A stretch of 64,000 nt of DNA, from positions 248,001 through 312,000 of the forward strand of contig NZ_WUMK01000001.1 in NCBI RefSeq assembly GCF_009827055.1, read 5' to 3'. Positions 45,007-52,850 of the stretch are shown piece after piece. The notes beneath the pieces are model-generated. The model ran no database searches, was not told the DNA's origin, and saw nothing but the letters and a program-made list of their open reading frames with translations. The number at the start of each line of letters is the position of its first letter. Position 1 is the first letter of the stretch. Origin of the DNA: Shinella kummerowiae. GTDB taxonomy: Bacteria > Pseudomonadota > Alphaproteobacteria > Rhizobiales > Rhizobiaceae. A program made the position numbers and the translations under genes.

Positions 45007-45322
45007 TCCCGTCCACCGGGCAGACACAGAAAATACATCCCTAGATATAACGATAGGCACGATCCCCCCTTCGGTTTATTTTATGAACCTGGGCGGATTG
45101 GTAGTGTGTGCCGCCTCGGTTCGGAATCCGGAACATTTTTGTCAAGAAACGGATCGAGAATCTTCGCGCGATTGCATACAGTTTCTTCGGTCTGCACAGC
45201 CGATGGAACGGTGACAGGGCACTATCCATCGATTCAACATCCCGCCTTCACGGTGAAGCTGGTGTTGCGTCGGTGACCGGGGGTATTCACATGATCATTC
45301 TTCTTTTTTGCGAGCCGCTTTC
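45007..45322. other. Intergenic region before the MerR-LuxR gene
   Basis: About 316 bases, relatively AT-rich around 45050-45200. It must hold the promoter of the downstream gene. No coding frame or RNA structure is convincing. Confidence 0.4.
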
Positions 45323-46003
45323 ATGATGACCAATGAGTCCAAGAAAGCGGACGGCCGGAGCGGCGCACGCAAGACCATCCGTTTCCTGCCCGTGGCACCG
45401 CTGCCGGAAAACCTGCCGGAAGGGCGTCTGGCCATTGCGGACATGGCGAACGCCTTCGGCGTGACCCATCGCACCCTGCATTTCTACGAGGAAAAAGGCC
45501 TGTTGCGGGCAGCCCGCGTCGGACCGATGCGCGTCTATGGACCGGAAGAGATCCAGCAGATGGCCGTCGTCAACACCTGCCGCGAGACCGGCATGCCCGT
45601 TGCGGTGATCCAGGAATTGCTCGATCAGCTTTCCGCCGCCGGCAGCCAGGATGAGGCCGATGTCATCTTCCGCACCGCCATGACCGCGCGCAAGCGGGAA
45701 CTCGCGGCCCAGCAATCGACGATCCGCCGCCAGATGCAGCAGATCAACGAGTTGCTGGACTTCAGCGCCTCGCACGAGATCGAAACGAACGACAACGCAC
45801 CGCCAGCCAGCTTCTCGCAGGTGGAGCTACGCTGCCTCACATTGATGGCGGAAGGCTACCCGACGAGCCGCATCGCGCGCGCGCTCGAAGTCGAGCCGGG
45901 CGAAATACAGGTGATGGAAAAGACCATCATCGCCAAGTTCAACAGCAACAACCGTTTTCAGGCCGTCGCCAAGGCGGTCATGCTCGGGATCGTCGGTCAT
46001 TAA
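45323..46003 (+). CDS. MerR-type regulator with C-terminal LuxR-like helix-turn-helix
   Basis: A 226-residue protein with two DNA-binding modules. Residues about 40-105 form a MerR winged helix (LAIADMANAFGVTHRTLHFYEEKGLLRAAR, RVYGPEEIQQM), followed by a coiled helical linker rich in Gln. Residues about 165-225 resemble a LuxR/GerE helix-turn-helix (SQVELRCLTLMAEGYPTSRIARALEVEPGEI, then FQAVAKAVMLGIV). No metal-binding cysteines are seen. ATG 45323 is preferred over TTG 45308. The ribosome site is weak. Confidence 0.88.
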   Translation: MMTNESKKADGRSGARKTIRFLPVAPLPENLPEGRLAIADMANAFGVTHRTLHFYEEKGLLRAARVGPMRVYGPEEIQQMAVVNTCRETGMPVAVIQELLDQLSAAGSQDEADVIFRTAMTARKRELAAQQSTIRRQMQQINELLDFSASHEIETNDNAPPASFSQVELRCLTLMAEGYPTSRIARALEVEPGEIQVMEKTIIAKFNSNNRFQAVAKAVMLGIVGH

Positions 46004-46044
46004 GACCGTCGTAAGCGGCCGGACATGATGATCGGCCCTTCCAT

Positions 46045-46061
46045 CCGCTTCCTGGAAGCGG
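46045..46061. terminator. Hairpin between convergent genes
   Basis: CCGCTTCC-T-GGAAGCGG lies between the MerR-LuxR stop and the helicase stop, able to end transcription in both directions. An ATCGTACGAT palindrome overlaps the end of the helicase gene. Confidence 0.45.
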
Positions 46062-46080
46062 TCTATCGTACGGGTCCTGA

Positions 46081-47208
46081 CTATCGTACGATGGTGAGCG
46101 TTTCCGCGGCGCGCGTAATGGCAGTGTAAAGCCAGCGTTCACGCGTGTCGCGGAAAGCAAAACTCTCATCGAACAACACGACATTGTTCCACTGCGAACC
46201 CTGCGCCTTGTGCACGGTCAGCGCATAACCGAAATCGAACTCGTCGTAGCGCTTGCGCGTCGACCACGGAATTTCCTCTTCGAGATTCTCGAAGGCGGCC
46301 TTGAGCAGTTTGATCTTGGCCGCGCCGCGGTCCATGTCGTCGTCTTCGGGCCGGATCATCAGGTTGATGCCGGGCTTCACCGTTTCCTTGGACGAACTCA
46401 TCACCTGCCATAGCGATCCGTTGAGCAGCCCCTTGGCCGGATCGTTGCGCAGGCACACCAGCTTGTCGCCGGATTGCGGGTATTCGGTCGTAAAACCCTT
46501 CAACTCGCGCAGGCGCTGGTTGTAGCGCCGGCGCGTGCGATTGGTGCCGACCAGCACCTGATCAGCCTCGAGCACGAGTTCCTGATCCACCTCGTTGCGC
46601 CCGATGACGCGGGCCGCACCGTATTCGCCATAGCCGATATCCTTGCCTTCGCGCACCTGCATGGCGAGATGGATGATCGGATTGTCGCGCGCCTGCCGGT
46701 GGATATCGGTCAGCAGGTAATCCGGCTCCTGGTTGGTGAAATAGCCGCCGCCGGAAACGGGAGGAAGCTGACCGGGATCGCCCAGCACGAGGATCGGCGT
46801 GCCGAAACTCATCAAATCCTTGCCGAGCGCCTCGTCGACCATCGAGCATTCATCGACGACAACGAGTGCAGCCTTGGCGACCGGGCTCTGGCGGTTGATG
46901 GAGAACATCGGCGAGATCGAGGTTTTTCCCGTCTCCTCGTCCGACACCTCCTCCTCGCCACGCGGGCGATAGATCAGCGAATGGATGGTTCTTGCATTCG
47001 ACGCCCCCTTGGAGCGCAGCACCTGTGCCGCTTTGCCGGTGAAGGCCGCGAACAGAACATCGCCATCGACATTCTCGGCGAAATGGCGTGCAAGCGTCGT
47101 CTTGCCGGTGCCGGCATAACCGAACAGCCGGAACAACGGGTGCCGCCCGTCCTTCAGCCACTGTGAAACGGCCTTGAGCGCTTCATCCTGTTGGGGTGCG
47201 AATTCCAT
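46081..47208 (-). CDS. RecD-like ATP-dependent DNA helicase (SF1B)
   Basis: A 375-residue helicase. Walker A is RLFGYAGTGKTTLA near residue 30, motif Ia is AAFTGKAAQVLRSKG, Walker B/DEAD-like is VVVDECSMVDEAL, motif III is LVLGDPGQLPPVSGGGYF, and the C-terminal motif is FGYALTVHKAQGSQWNNVVLFDE with TAITRAAETLTIV at the end. It is much shorter than full RecD and matches stand-alone Dda/RecD2-like helicases. ATG 47208 starts the conserved MEFAPQQDEALKAV; the upstream frame is antisense to the next gene. Confidence 0.9.
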   Translation of the reverse strand: MEFAPQQDEALKAVSQWLKDGRHPLFRLFGYAGTGKTTLARHFAENVDGDVLFAAFTGKAAQVLRSKGASNARTIHSLIYRPRGEEEVSDEETGKTSISPMFSINRQSPVAKAALVVVDECSMVDEALGKDLMSFGTPILVLGDPGQLPPVSGGGYFTNQEPDYLLTDIHRQARDNPIIHLAMQVREGKDIGYGEYGAARVIGRNEVDQELVLEADQVLVGTNRTRRRYNQRLRELKGFTTEYPQSGDKLVCLRNDPAKGLLNGSLWQVMSSSKETVKPGINLMIRPEDDDMDRGAAKIKLLKAAFENLEEEIPWSTRKRYDEFDFGYALTVHKAQGSQWNNVVLFDESFAFRDTRERWLYTAITRAAETLTIVR

Positions 47209-47357
47209 CGTCGGACTTGGCAGGATTCGCACGGCCGAAGCAAGGGGCAGAGCGGGAAGTACACAAGGCTTGCGGTGGAACCGACCCTCCCCTGATTTGG
47301 CCCTGTTCCCCGGCTGCGCCGCGTTGTATGCAGTGCACACCCTCCCGGAGCCTTGAT

Positions 47358-48443
47358 GTGTCCCCCGCCTCTTCAAATCCGAACGAGACCACACCAACCG
47401 GCACCGGCAAATTGCCGGCCTGGCTGCAATGGTGCCTTGTCGGCTGTCTCTCCGTCGCAACGACAGTGCCGCTCGAAATCGCGGGTTTCCCCGCAGCTCT
47501 CCTCATGGGGCCGATGATCGCTGGTATCATCGTGGCGCTCAGCGGCGGCACCATCCGCCTGCCGCGCATCTTCTTCTTCGGCGTGCAGGTCGTGCTTGCG
47601 CTGATGATCGCCACCATGATCTCACAGGATTTTCTCGGCACCTTCGCCGAAAACTGGCTGCTCATGCTGTTCGTCGTGGTCTCGGTGATCGGCGTCAGCA
47701 CGCTCTCTGGCTGGATGATCGCGCGTACCGGCGTCCTGCCCGGCACGACGGCGATCTGGGGATCCTCCGCCGGCGCGGCCTCCACCATGATGATCATGGC
47801 CGAAGCTTACGGCGCTGACGCCCGCCTCGTCGCCTTCATGCAATATCTGCGCGTCGTCTTCGTCGCGACCTGTGCCACGCTCGTCGCCCATTTCGGCGGC
47901 CATGACGGCGCGGCGGTGCCGCCGCATGCCTGGTTCGAGCCGGTGCCGATGCTGCCCCTCATCGCCATGCTCGGCATCGGTATTCTCGCCGGCCTTCTCG
48001 GCCAGAAGCTGCGCGTGCCGGCCGGCGCCTTCCTGGTGCCGTTTGCGCTTGCCGCGGTGTTGAACTCGTCCGGCACGGTGGAGATCGCGCTGCCGCAATG
48101 GCTGCTCGTCATATCCTTCACGCTGCTCGGCTGGAACATCGGCCTCGGCTTCACGCGCGCCATTCTTTTGCATGCGCGCCGCGCCCTGCTACCGACCGTG
48201 GCTTCGATCATCGTCCTGATCAGCTTCTCCGGCCTGCTCGCCGGGCTGCTGATCCTCGTCCTCGGCATCGATCCGTTGACCGCCTATCTCGCGACCAGCC
48301 CTGGCGGCCTCGATTCCATCGCCATCATCGCCGCATCGAGCAATGTGAACGTCGCCTTCATCATGACGCTCCAGACGGCACGGCTGATCCTCGTGACCAT
48401 CCTCGGGCCATGGCTTGCCCGCTTCATGGCGGACCGCGCCTAG
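47358..48443 (+). CDS. AbrB-family (ammonia monooxygenase-like) permease
   Basis: A protein of about 361 residues with roughly ten membrane helices in two internally similar halves, each with a G/S-rich turn (LMGPMIAGIIVALSGG, AIWGSSAGAASTMMIMAEAYGAD, LATSPGGLDSIAIIAASSNVNV). This duplicated AbrB domain defines the family, whose members are poorly characterised and often annotated as ammonia monooxygenase-like. GTG 47358 has GGAG seven bases upstream. An ATG at 47328 is possible. It is divergent from the helicase gene. Confidence 0.85.
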   Translation: MSPASSNPNETTPTGTGKLPAWLQWCLVGCLSVATTVPLEIAGFPAALLMGPMIAGIIVALSGGTIRLPRIFFFGVQVVLALMIATMISQDFLGTFAENWLLMLFVVVSVIGVSTLSGWMIARTGVLPGTTAIWGSSAGAASTMMIMAEAYGADARLVAFMQYLRVVFVATCATLVAHFGGHDGAAVPPHAWFEPVPMLPLIAMLGIGILAGLLGQKLRVPAGAFLVPFALAAVLNSSGTVEIALPQWLLVISFTLLGWNIGLGFTRAILLHARRALLPTVASIIVLISFSGLLAGLLILVLGIDPLTAYLATSPGGLDSIAIIAASSNVNVAFIMTLQTARLILVTILGPWLARFMADRA

Positions 48444-48503
48444 AGTTAGTTAGGGAAAAGTGGAGCCCGGTTTTCCCGAAAAGACAAACGAAAACAAAAG
48501 ATT

Positions 48504-49097
48504 CTAGCGCAGCATCGGCCAGAGGCTGGCGACAAGCAGCAACGCCATCGTGATGTTGAACCATTTCAGCCGAACCGGATCGGACAGCCACTGGCGCAGC
48601 GCAGAGCCAAAGCCGGCCCAGGTGGAGACACTCGGGAAATTGACGATCGCAAAGGCGACGCCGACGATGAGCACGCTCATCGTATAGTTCGCCGAATTGG
48701 TGTAGGTTGCCATGGCGGAGACGGCCATGACCCAAGCCTTCGGGTTGACCCACTGGAAGGCTGCGGCGGCGAAGAAACCCATCGGCTGCGCGCCGGTCTT
48801 GCCCTCGCCTAGCGTGCGCGAGGTGCCGATCTTCCAGGCGATCCACAAGAGATAGGCACCGCCCGCGAACTTCAGCACCGTATAGACCAGCGGCACGGCC
48901 TCTAGCAGCGCGCCAAGACCGAAGCCGACGGCCAGCAGCAGCACAAGGAAGCCGACCCCGATGCCGCACATATGCGGGATCGTGCGCACGAAACCGAAAT
49001 TCACGCCGGAGGCAAACAGCATCATGTTGTTCGGGCCGGGCGTGATGGAGGTCGTGAAGGCGAAGACCAGCAGCGCCAGAAAGATTTCAATCTGCAT
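48504..49097 (-). CDS. LysE-family amino acid exporter
   Basis: A 197-residue membrane protein starting MQIEIFLALLVFAFTTSITPGPNNMMLFASG, the LysE/RhtB family signature. Six helices follow, with GFLVLLLAVGFGLGALLE, LKFAGGAYLLWIAWKIG and FFAAAAFQWVNPKAWVM. It would export amino acids or related metabolites. ATG 49097 begins the first helix; the longer frame adds a polar segment without support. Confidence 0.93.
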   Translation of the reverse strand: MQIEIFLALLVFAFTTSITPGPNNMMLFASGVNFGFVRTIPHMCGIGVGFLVLLLAVGFGLGALLEAVPLVYTVLKFAGGAYLLWIAWKIGTSRTLGEGKTGAQPMGFFAAAAFQWVNPKAWVMAVSAMATYTNSANYTMSVLIVGVAFAIVNFPSVSTWAGFGSALRQWLSDPVRLKWFNITMALLLVASLWPMLR

Positions 49098-49220
49098 GGT
49101 GGCTCTTGTTATCCGGATTGTTTTTTCCGATTGATAAGCCATCTCTTGGCAACGACCAGCCAATTCTTGTCATGCATGCAATTCCGATTGTGATGCATGC
49201 GGTTGAACATGGAGCGCAGC

Positions 49221-50066
49221 ATGAAAGCGGAACTACCGGCAGTCACCCTTCCCGGCGGGCGGCAGATCCCGGCGCTGGGCCTCGGCACCTGGCACATGGG
49301 CGAGAACGGCGCCTCGGCAGCCGACGAGGCCGCAAGCCTGCGCGCCGGGCTCGACCTCGGCATGACGGTGATCGACACGGCGGAGATGTATGCCGATGGC
49401 GGCGCGGAAACCGTGGTCGGCGAGGCGATCAAGGGCCGCCGCGAGGAGGTGTTCCTGGTCAGCAAGGTCCTGCCCTACAATGCCAGCCGCGCCGGCACCA
49501 TCGCCGCCTGCGAGGCCAGCCTGAAGCGGCTCGGCACGGACCATATCGAACTCTACCTGCTGCACTGGCGCGGCCAACACCCGCTCGCTGAAACCGTCGA
49601 GGCGTTCGAAACCCTGAAGGCGCAGGGCAAGATCGGCGCCTGGGGCGTTTCCAATTTCGACGGCAGCGACATGCGCGAACTGCTCGACGTGGCCGAGCCA
49701 GCGCGCCCGATCGCCAACCAGGTGCTCTATAACCTCGCCCGGCGCGGGATCGAATATGACCTGCTGCGCTGGAGCCAGGTGCAGGGCATCCCGATCATGG
49801 CCTATTCGCCGCTCGACGAGGGCCGTCTCATCGGCCATCCGGTGCTGGAAGAAATCGGCCGCATCCACCATGCCAGCTCGGCCCAGGTCGCACTGGCCTT
49901 CCTGCTGACGAAGCCGGGCGTCATCGCCATCCCGAAATCCGGCTCGCCGGAGCGCGTGCGCGAAAATTACCGCGCGGCGGAAATCCGCCTGACATCCGAG
50001 GATATGAACCTGCTGGACGAAGCCTTCCCGCCACCGACCCGCAAGCAGCCGCTGGAGATGATCTGA
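49221..50066 (+). CDS. Aldo/keto reductase
   Basis: A 281-residue NADPH-dependent reductase of the AKR superfamily. Catalytic tetrad residues are in [12 protein letters not shown] (Asp and Tyr), FLVSKVLP (Lys) and YLLHWRG (His). The cofactor-binding end has [26 protein letters not shown] lies six bases before ATG 49221. It is related to YeaE-type keto-aldehyde reductases. It converges with ilvH across a shared terminator. Confidence 0.93.
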   Translation: MKAELPAVTLPGGRQIPALGLGTWHMGENGASAADEAASLRAGLDLGMTVIDTAEMYADGGAETVVGEAIKGRREEVFLVSKVLPYNASRAGTIAACEASLKRLGTDHIELYLLHWRGQHPLAETVEAFETLKAQGKIGAWGVSNFDGSDMRELLDVAEPARPIANQVLYNLARRGIEYDLLRWSQVQGIPIMAYSPLDEGRLIGHPVLEEIGRIHHASSAQVALAFLLTKPGVIAIPKSGSPERVRENYRAAEIRLTSEDMNLLDEAFPPPTRKQPLEMI

Positions 50067-50073
50067 AACGAAA

Positions 50074-50105
50074 ATGGAGCCTTCCACATCGGCGGAAGGC
50101 TCCAT
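50074..50105. terminator. Bidirectional terminator between aldo/keto reductase and ilvH
   Basis: Perfect 12-base arms (ATGGAGCCTTCC and complement) with an eight-base loop. On the minus strand TTTTCGTTT follows, giving an intrinsic terminator for the ilvI-ilvH unit. Confidence 0.85.
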
Positions 50106-50133
50106 CAAAGCTTGGATGTTTTGCCGCGGCGGC

Positions 50134-50706
50134 TTACATGCCCTGTGGGCCGCGGTTCATCGCGGCAATGCCCGTGCGACACACTTCGGAGAGACCGAGC
50201 GGCTTCATGACGGCCACGAACTGGTCGACCTTGGACGACTTGCCGGTGATCTCGAAGATGAAGTGATCGACCGTCGCATCGACCACCTTGGCGTGGAAGG
50301 CGTCGGCCAGGCGCAACGTTTCCGCCCGCATCTCGCCCGAACCAGTGACCTTGACCAGCGCCACTTCGCGCTCAATCGGCCGCTCCTGCCCCATGGCCTT
50401 GGCGCGAACCGTGAGGTCGACGACGCGGTGGACGGGCACGATGCGCTCAAGCTGCGACTTGATCTGCTCGAGCACGCCCGGCGTGCCGCGCGTCACGATG
50501 GTGATGCGCGACAGGTGCGCCTCATGCTCGGTCTCCGAAACCGTGAGGCTTTCGATGTTGTAGCCGCGGCCGGAAAACAGACCGATGACGCGCGCAAGCA
50601 CGCCCGGCTCATTGTCCACGAGAATGGAGAGCGTGTGGCTTTCCGCGACCTGGGTTTCCTTGGCGATGAAATAGGCAGAGCCGGTGGGCTGAAGGTGTGC
50701 GTTCAT
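50134..50706 (-). CDS. ilvH: Acetolactate synthase small (regulatory) subunit
   Basis: A 190-residue regulatory subunit. The N-terminal ACT domain has HTLSILVDNEPGVLARVIGLFSGRGYNIESLTV, binding valine for feedback inhibition in the family, and a second ACT-like domain follows. It forms a complex with the large subunit encoded 18 bases upstream. The pair is cotranscribed from an attenuated promoter near 52700. Confidence 0.97.
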   Translation of the reverse strand: MNAHLQPTGSAYFIAKETQVAESHTLSILVDNEPGVLARVIGLFSGRGYNIESLTVSETEHEAHLSRITIVTRGTPGVLEQIKSQLERIVPVHRVVDLTVRAKAMGQERPIEREVALVKVTGSGEMRAETLRLADAFHAKVVDATVDHFIFEITGKSSKVDQFVAVMKPLGLSEVCRTGIAAMNRGPQGM

Positions 50707-50724
50707 TGTCTGGTTCTACCTTTA

Positions 50725-52503
50725 TCAAACGAGCTGGCGGCCCTTGGCGTCGATCGCATTGGCAACGGCTTCATCCGTGGCCTCGTCGGGCAACAGCATT
50801 TCGTTATGCGCCTTGCCGGACGGAATCATCGGGAAGCAGTTGGCGAGGTTCGCGACGCGGCAGTCGAAGATGACCGGACGCTTGACGTCGATCATCTCCT
50901 GGATCGCTGCGTCGAGGTCGCCCGGCTTGTCGCAGGCAATGCCGACGCCGCCATAGGCTTCCGCGAGCTTGACGAAGTCCGGCATCGCTTCCGTGTAGGA
51001 GTTCGACAGGCGGTTGCCGTGCAGCAGCTGCTGCCACTGGCGCACCATGCCCATGTACTGGTTGTTCAGGATGAAGATCTTGACCGGTAGATTATACTGG
51101 ACCGCACAGCTCATTTCCTGGATGCACATCTGGATCGAGGCGTCGCCGGCGATGTCGATGACAAGGCTGTCGCGATGTGCGACCTGCACGCCGATCGCCG
51201 CCGGGAACCCGTAGCCCATCGTGCCGAGGCCACCGGACGTCATCCAGCGGTTCGGCTGCTCGAAGCCGTAGAACTGTGCTGCCCACATCTGGTGCTGGCC
51301 GACTTCCGTCGTGATGTAGGTGTCGCGGTCCTTGGTCAGCTCGTAGAGTCGCTGGATCGCGTATTGCGGCATGATGACGTCGTTGCTCTGCTTGTAGGCA
51401 AAGGAATTGCGCGCGCGCCACTTGGTGATCGAGGTCCACCAGTCGGCCTGGACCGTCTTGTCATAGTCCTTGCTACCGGCCCGCCACAGACGAACCATGT
51501 CCTCGAGGACATTGCCGACATCGCCGAGGATCGGGATATCGACGCGGACGTTCTTGTTGATCGAGGACGGATCGATATCGATGTGGATCTTCTTGGAGTT
51601 CGGCGAAAAAGCGTTCAGGCGGCCGGTGATACGGTCGTCGAAACGCGCGCCGATGCAGACCATGACGTCGCAATCATGCATCGCCATGTTCGCCTCGTAG
51701 GAGCCGTGCATGCCGAGCATGCCCAGCCAGTTCTTGCCGGAATGCGGGTAGGCGCCGAGGCCCATCAGCGTGGAGGTGATCGGGAAACCGGTGATCTCGA
51801 CCAGCTCACGCAGCAGTCGCGAGGCTTCCGGGCCGGAGTTCACGACACCGCCGCCGGAATAGATGATCGGCCGGCGCGCCGTCTTCATGAGCTGGACAGC
51901 CGCTTCGATCTGGCGAGCATCACCTTGCAGCTTCGGCTGGTAGCTCTTCTGGATGGGAGCGGCGGACGGCGGCGTATAGGTGCCGGTCGCAAACTGCACG
52001 TCCTTCGGGATGTCGACGACGACCGGGCCCGGACGGCCGGACTGGGCGACGCGGAAGGCCTCATGGATGATGCGGGCGAGTTCGTTGACGTCCTTGACCA
52101 GCCAGTTGTGCTTGGTGCAGGGCCGCGTGATGCCGACCGTGTCGCATTCCTGGAAGGCATCCGATCCGATGAGTGTGGTCGGAACCTGGCCGGTGAGGCA
52201 GACGAGCGGGATGGAGTCCATCAGCGCATCCTGCAAGGGCGTAACCGCATTGGTCGCGCCCGGGCCGGAGGTGACCAGCATGACGCCGACCTTGCCGGTG
52301 GAGCGGGCATAGCCTTCGGCCATGTGGCCGGCGCCCTGCTCGTGGCGCACCAGAATGTGCTCGATGTCGTCCTGCTGGAAGATCTCGTCATAGATCGGCA
52401 GGACGGCACCGCCCGGATAGCCGAAGATATGCTCTACGCCATTGTCTCGCAGCGCCTGCAAGACAATTTCGGCGCCCGTCATCTGGTTTTCTGTTCCGCT
52501 CAT
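50725..52503 (-). CDS. ilvI: Acetolactate synthase large (catalytic) subunit
   Basis: A 592-residue thiamine-diphosphate enzyme. Markers are the catalytic Glu region in IFGYPGGAVLPIYDE near residue 25, RHEQGAGHMAEGYARSTGKVG, ACTKHNWLVKD-type FAD/regulatory region, and the TDP motif GDASIQMCIQEMSCAVQYNLPVKIFILNNQYMGMVRQWQ. It condenses two pyruvates, or pyruvate and 2-oxobutyrate. It is transcribed behind a leader peptide and attenuator. Confidence 0.97.
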   Translation of the reverse strand: MSGTENQMTGAEIVLQALRDNGVEHIFGYPGGAVLPIYDEIFQQDDIEHILVRHEQGAGHMAEGYARSTGKVGVMLVTSGPGATNAVTPLQDALMDSIPLVCLTGQVPTTLIGSDAFQECDTVGITRPCTKHNWLVKDVNELARIIHEAFRVAQSGRPGPVVVDIPKDVQFATGTYTPPSAAPIQKSYQPKLQGDARQIEAAVQLMKTARRPIIYSGGGVVNSGPEASRLLRELVEITGFPITSTLMGLGAYPHSGKNWLGMLGMHGSYEANMAMHDCDVMVCIGARFDDRITGRLNAFSPNSKKIHIDIDPSSINKNVRVDIPILGDVGNVLEDMVRLWRAGSKDYDKTVQADWWTSITKWRARNSFAYKQSNDVIMPQYAIQRLYELTKDRDTYITTEVGQHQMWAAQFYGFEQPNRWMTSGGLGTMGYGFPAAIGVQVAHRDSLVIDIAGDASIQMCIQEMSCAVQYNLPVKIFILNNQYMGMVRQWQQLLHGNRLSNSYTEAMPDFVKLAEAYGGVGIACDKPGDLDAAIQEMIDVKRPVIFDCRVANLANCFPMIPSGKAHNEMLLPDEATDEAVANAIDAKGRQLV

Positions 52504-52561
52504 CGGATATTCCCGTCCGTCTCTTTAGTATTTCCGGTGTGATTATCGAATTTCTGGGCAT

Positions 52562-52678
52562 AAAAAAAGGCCCCTTGGAGGAGCCTGCTTACCGCGCATG
52601 GGTGCTTTCGCCGGATGGTTACACCATCCTGCCCATGCGCGTTCCCACCACAAGAATGTTTGCCGTCAGATTTTTCAT
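52562..52678 (-). promoter_or_regulatory. Transcription attenuator of ilvI-ilvH
   Basis: The minus-strand leader RNA holds three parts. First is the leader peptide (52619-52678). Second is a large pause hairpin pairing GCGCATGGG (52632-52640) with its complement at 52594-52602, enclosing GGATGGT/ACCATCC. Third is a terminator (AGGCTCC-TCCAA-GGGGCCT at 52568-52586) followed by seven T's. Stalling on scarce Ile/Leu/Val codons would disrupt the pause hairpin and prevent termination (established mechanism; the antiterminator pairing was not resolved). Confidence 0.88.
52619..52678 (-). CDS. ilvL: ilv leader peptide (19 residues)
   Basis: The reading frame MKNLTANILVVGTRMGRMV contains consecutive Ile-Leu-Val-Val codons and two further branched-chain codons, the signature of a branched-chain amino acid attenuator peptide. 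The stop lies within the pause hairpin, as expected. With the promoter at 52687-52715 the transcript would start only two or three bases before the ATG, so translation may be leaderless. Confidence 0.88.
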   Translation of the reverse strand: MKNLTANILVVGTRMGRMV

Positions 52679-52686
52679 GGGGCGAA

Positions 52687-52715
52687 GTGTTAGCCACAAA
52701 GTATACGCACGTCAA
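52687..52715 (-). promoter_or_regulatory. Promoter of the ilvI-ilvH operon
   Basis: TTGACG (52715-52710) and TAACAC (52692-52687) on the minus strand are separated by 17 bases, placing the transcript start near 52680. An alternative TATACT lies within the spacer but has no matching -35. Confidence 0.65.
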
Positions 52716-52850
52716 CGCTTTTCCCGTCGTGTCGAAACGGCACGGAATCCGGGGCATAGGGCAAAACGCGATCCAGAAGCGCGCCAGGCCGAAACGTCTT
52801 ATTAAGCGGCGACGGCTAGAATTCTCCTTTGATGGCAAGGAGTGCCGTGA

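Noticed and set aside
45041-45229. Minus-strand frame of 62 codons in the gap before the MerR-LuxR gene
   Set aside because: No ribosome site, unusual composition and no domain-like features.
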